Origin: G963674505 sp964575975
GTDB lineage: Bacteria > Desulfobacterota > Desulfobacteria > Desulfobacterales > SKZT01
DNA length: 64,000 nt
Direction of reading: 5' to 3'
Assembly (NCBI GenBank): GCA_964575975.1
Contig: CAZNTU010000005.1
Location: forward strand, 5,109 to 69,108
The notes below the pieces were generated by a model, which worked only from the letters and a program-made list of their open reading frames with translations, did not search any database and was not told where the DNA came from. The stretch's first letter is position 1, and each line of letters begins with the position of its first letter. A program made the translations under genes and the position numbers. Positions 61,284 through 64,000 of the stretch are shown here, piece by piece.

Positions 61284-62597
61284 ATGGGAAACCGTATATT
61301 AGACTTTCGGGAAGATCGTTGGACGGTTTTCGACAAAAAGCACGTGTGGCATCCGTACACCTCCATGACGGAGCCCTTGAAGGCTTATCCGGTGGAATCG
61401 GCCGAGGGGGTTTTGATTCGGTTGGCCGACGGAAGGAAACTTGTCGATGGCATGTCCTCATGGTGGGCTGCGATTCACGGATACAACCATCCGGTTTTGA
61501 ACGAGGCTGTCGAAAAGCAGCTGAAAAAAGTGTCCCACGTGATGTTCGGAGGGCTATGCCATCGGCCGGCGGCGGATTTGGCGAAGATATTGACGAGGCT
61601 TTTGCCGCAGGCTCTGAACAAGGTTTTTTTCTGCGATTCCGGCTCCGTGGCGGTGGAGGCGGCCATGAAAATGGCTGTTCAATACCAGAACGCGCAAGGG
61701 GCGAAACAAAAGAACAAGTTTTTGACCGTTCGCTCCGGCTACCATGGAGACACGTTCGGGGCCATGTCGGTATGCGATCCGGTCGCGGGGATGCACGGAC
61801 TTTTTGCAGGCATGCTACCGGCGCAGTATTTCGCCGAGGCGCCCCGTTGCCGTTTCGGGGAGTCGTGGGACGACGAATACATTGCCGATTTCAAGCGCCT
61901 GATAATCCGATATCGGGACCGAATCGCGGGGGTAATCCTGGAACCTGTCGTGCAAGGCGCCGGAGGAATGCGCTTTTATTCTCCCGAATACCTTAAGCGG
62001 GCGAGAGATTTGTGCGACGAAACGGACGTTCTTTTGATCTTCGACGAGATCGCGACCGGTTTCGGGCGAACAGGGAAGCTTTTCGCCCTGGAGCATGCAG
62101 GGGTGACGCCGGACATTCTATGCCTGGGAAAGGCATTGACCGGCGGTTACATGACTTTGGCGGCCACGCTGACCACCGAGAAGGTCGCGTCGGGCATTTC
62201 GAAAAACGGCGGAGTTTTCATGCACGGCCCCACTTTCATGGCCAATCCTCTTGCCTGCTCGGTAGCCTGCGCGAGCGTGAGACTCCTGCTCGAAAGTCCT
62301 TGGGAGGAAAAAGTGCGAGGAATCGAAACTCGCCTGAAGGATCGACTTTCCGAATGTGTCGATCTTCCGGGAGTGGTCGATATCCGGGTTCTAGGGGCGA
62401 TCGGAGTGGTGGAGATGAAAAACCCCGTTCACTTGGAAAAACTCCAGGAGCAGTTCGTGCAAAAAGGCGTTTGGATAAGGCCATTCGGCAAACTGATCTA
62501 TGTCATGCCGCCTTTCGTCATCGAACCGGATCAGCTTTCCTCGCTGACGGGCGCTATCGTGGAAACAATTGCAAAAGGCGATATTTGGAAACGATGA
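61284..62597 (+). CDS. bioA: adenosylmethionine-8-amino-7-oxononanoate aminotransferase
   Basis: 437 residues, class III PLP aminotransferase. Family marks: KHVWHPYTSM at residues 18-27, GMSSWWAAIHGYNHP, FCDSGSVAVEAAMKMA, DEIATGFGRTGKLFA and PLP lysine K283 (CLGKALTGGYM). The WWAAIHG segment is specific for BioA. It makes 7,8-diaminononanoate using SAM as amino donor. AAAGGA lies seven bases before the start; the stop overlaps the bioB start (ATGA). Confidence 0.95.
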   Translation: MGNRILDFREDRWTVFDKKHVWHPYTSMTEPLKAYPVESAEGVLIRLADGRKLVDGMSSWWAAIHGYNHPVLNEAVEKQLKKVSHVMFGGLCHRPAADLAKILTRLLPQALNKVFFCDSGSVAVEAAMKMAVQYQNAQGAKQKNKFLTVRSGYHGDTFGAMSVCDPVAGMHGLFAGMLPAQYFAEAPRCRFGESWDDEYIADFKRLIIRYRDRIAGVILEPVVQGAGGMRFYSPEYLKRARDLCDETDVLLIFDEIATGFGRTGKLFALEHAGVTPDILCLGKALTGGYMTLAATLTTEKVASGISKNGGVFMHGPTFMANPLACSVACASVRLLLESPWEEKVRGIETRLKDRLSECVDLPGVVDIRVLGAIGVVEMKNPVHLEKLQEQFVQKGVWIRPFGKLIYVMPPFVIEPDQLSSLTGAIVETIAKGDIWKR

Positions 62598-63580
62598 ACG
62601 CGACTTTACAAGAGACGATCAAGCAGTTTCTGCGGAAAGAAAAAAATTCCACCCTCTGTAATAAGGTGTACGATGAAGACCGTTCTGTCATCGAGGACAT
62701 GTTCGACCTTCTTGCTTTGACGAACCGGCTTAGGCGCTCGAGAAAAAACAACCATGTGTTCGCCTGCGCCATCGTGAACGCCAAGTCGGGGGCGTGTTCC
62801 CAGGATTGCGCTTTTTGCGCCCAGTCCTCCTATCACAACACCCGAATCGAAACTTACCCATTAATCGGCGAGGAAGAGCTTCTGCAACGGGCGGTGGAAT
62901 CGCAAACGGCCGGAGCCACGCAATTTTCGATGGTAACCAGCGGACATGGCTTGAAACGGAAAAAGATCGATCGAATTTGCCGGGCGGCGGAAAGGATTCG
63001 AAAGGAGACCGACCTCAATCTGTGCGCCTCCCTGGGCATGATCGGTCTCGAGCAGGCGGGACAATTGCGGGAAAGCGGGATTTCCAGATACCATCACAAC
63101 CTGGAAACCGCCGAAAGCTATTTTCCCCGGATTTGCACCACGCACGAATACACCGAGGATATCGAGACTATCGAGCGCGTCCGGAAAGCCGGATTGAAAA
63201 TATGCAGCGGCGGAATCATGGGGCTCGGGGAAACTTGGGAACAGCGCGTCGAACTCGCCCGAACGCTGGAAGATTTGGACGTCGATTCCATCCCGATCAA
63301 TTTCTTGAACCCCATAAAGGGAACAAGGATGGAAAAACGCCCGCCGCTGCCTCCAATGGAAGCCCTTGCATGCGTCGCGCTGTTCCGTTTGATGCATCCC
63401 CAAAGAGACATCGCGGTCTGCGGCGGCCGGGAAATCGTTCTTCGCGATTTCCAATCGCTCTTATTCGCGGCCGGAGCGAATGGAATCATGATCGGAAACT
63501 ATCTGACCACCGGCGGAAGGGACGCCAAGGACGACCTTGAGATGATCGCGGCGTCGGGATTGGAGATCTATGGAATTTGA
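62594..63580 (+). CDS. bioB: biotin synthase
   Basis: 328 residues. Radical-SAM cysteines C68-C72-C75 (SGACSQDCAFCAQS), YHHNLETAESYF, ICSGGIMGLGET and the Arg/Asn region SIPINFLNPIKGT that binds dethiobiotin and the [2Fe-2S] cluster. It inserts sulfur into dethiobiotin. Coupled to bioA by ATGA and overlapping the next gene by 11 bases. Confidence 0.96.
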   Translation: MNATLQETIKQFLRKEKNSTLCNKVYDEDRSVIEDMFDLLALTNRLRRSRKNNHVFACAIVNAKSGACSQDCAFCAQSSYHNTRIETYPLIGEEELLQRAVESQTAGATQFSMVTSGHGLKRKKIDRICRAAERIRKETDLNLCASLGMIGLEQAGQLRESGISRYHHNLETAESYFPRICTTHEYTEDIETIERVRKAGLKICSGGIMGLGETWEQRVELARTLEDLDVDSIPINFLNPIKGTRMEKRPPLPPMEALACVALFRLMHPQRDIAVCGGREIVLRDFQSLLFAAGANGIMIGNYLTTGGRDAKDDLEMIAASGLEIYGI

Positions 63581-63884
63581 CACGTTGGAGGATGGAAATC
63601 TCGCTGTCGGGTATTTGCGTTTCGATCCGGACGATCCGATCTATCGCGACCATTTTCCGGGCAATCCGGTGACTCCCGGCAGTCTCGTGATCCAGGGCTT
63701 TGTCGATGCCGCCCGGAAACTGGGCGAATGCGAATCGATCAGGGGGATCGAAAAGTTCAAGTTCAGACGCTTTGTTTCGCCGGGAACCTACCGGTTCGAA
63801 ATTAGACGGAGCGTAAACAAAATGCATTGCAGGTTGTACGATCCGGAATCGGCGATCCTTGTATCGGGGGCTTTGATACTATGA
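63570..63884 (+). CDS. FabZ/FabA-like hotdog dehydratase in the biotin operon
   Basis: 104 residues, shorter than FabZ (about 150). The active-site helix start is clear: YRDHFPGNPVTPGSLVIQGF, with the catalytic His; the usual Glu of FabZ (PG-hh-E) is replaced by Ile-Gln. Overlap with bioB and with the next gene shows one operon. Such fab-like genes in delta-proteobacterial biotin operons have been proposed to build the pimeloyl chain. A dehydratase step on a pimeloyl precursor is inferred; loss of the acidic residue leaves activity uncertain. Confidence 0.75.
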   Translation: MEFDTLEDGNLAVGYLRFDPDDPIYRDHFPGNPVTPGSLVIQGFVDAARKLGECESIRGIEKFKFRRFVSPGTYRFEIRRSVNKMHCRLYDPESAILVSGALIL

Positions 63885-64000
63885 ATCTTCTCTTTTCGGG
63901 AAATCTTGCGCTGGTTCTGGGCGGAAGCTCTGAGGCCGCCATTGCCGCAGCCCGGCTCATGCTCGAGTCGGAAATTACGCCTGTCCTTTCATATCGAAGT
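63881..64000 (+). CDS. SDR-type reductase, N-terminal fragment cut by window end
   Basis: ATG 63881 overlaps the previous stop (ATGA). The 40 visible residues (NLALVLGGSSEAAIAAARLM then ESEITPVLSYRS) form the first beta-alpha-beta of a short-chain dehydrogenase/reductase with a GGSSEAAIA nucleotide loop, as in FabG-like 3-oxoacyl reductases. With the hotdog gene it supplies a ketoreduction/dehydration pair beside bioAB. Confidence 0.7.
   Translation, partial: MNLLFSGNLALVLGGSSEAAIAAARLMLESEITPVLSYRS

Overview
The window is a GC-rich bacterial chromosome segment, most likely from an uncultured Desulfobacterota (delta-proteobacterial) lineage. This is inferred from a NrfH/NrfA ammonifying nitrite reductase pair, a large PAS/receiver hybrid sensor kinase, an ADP-forming acyl-CoA synthetase fused to an acetyltransferase, and a biotin operon in which bioA-bioB is followed by fatty-acid-type enzymes under a BirA box. 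Nothing in the window fixes the species. No rRNA, tRNA, CRISPR array or intact transposase was seen.

Layout. 1-2326: end of a 3-hydroxybutyrate-oligomer hydrolase, a small conserved protein, a TatD-type hydrolase and a 40-residue zinc-ribbon peptide. 2514-14729: a specialised-metabolite cluster. It holds a CrtI-like flavoprotein, a B12/radical-SAM enzyme, a DarB-like KAS III, an ABC exporter, a MIO-type aromatic ammonia-lyase, a fused ketosynthase/chain-length-factor and an acyl-CoA ligase. The set recalls aryl polyene, dialkylresorcinol and ladderane gene sets but matches none exactly. 15061-31434: housekeeping and ion traffic. It includes a VapBC-like pair, GDPD, a CPA2 antiporter with an EIIA domain, TrkA with a coupled microprotein, an RPH/PEP-synthase-like phosphotransferase, a LigB dioxygenase, NrfAH, an APC permease with EIIA and TrkA-C domains, and a Zn/Cd-type P-type ATPase. 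31918-36071: small proteins, including a DUF1573-like protein interrupted by an in-frame UGA at the first Cys of its CGC motif. A SECIS-like hairpin follows, making it a candidate selenoprotein. 36143-41583: ADP-forming acyl-CoA synthetase, then a run of broken genes (AAA-ATPase/PD-(D/E)XK, Fic, subtilase).

41914-54123: a 2363-residue PUFA-synthase-like enzyme (KS, Cys-less KS, AT, four hotdog domains) runs straight into oleA-oleB-oleC-oleD, the head-to-head hydrocarbon pathway. The group probably makes a long polyunsaturated hydrocarbon: the synthase builds a polyene acyl chain, OleA condenses two chains, OleD reduces the ketone, OleC closes a beta-lactone and OleB decarboxylates it. No carrier protein, ketoreductase or enoyl reductase for it lies in the window.

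54099-64000: a small conserved protein, a CBS/ACT protein, the hybrid kinase, KhpA-like KH protein, a two-RCK potassium channel, BirA, and bioA-bioB-hotdog-SDR, the last cut by the window end. Two intergenic copies of an inverted ATTGGTT heptamer repeat are also present.
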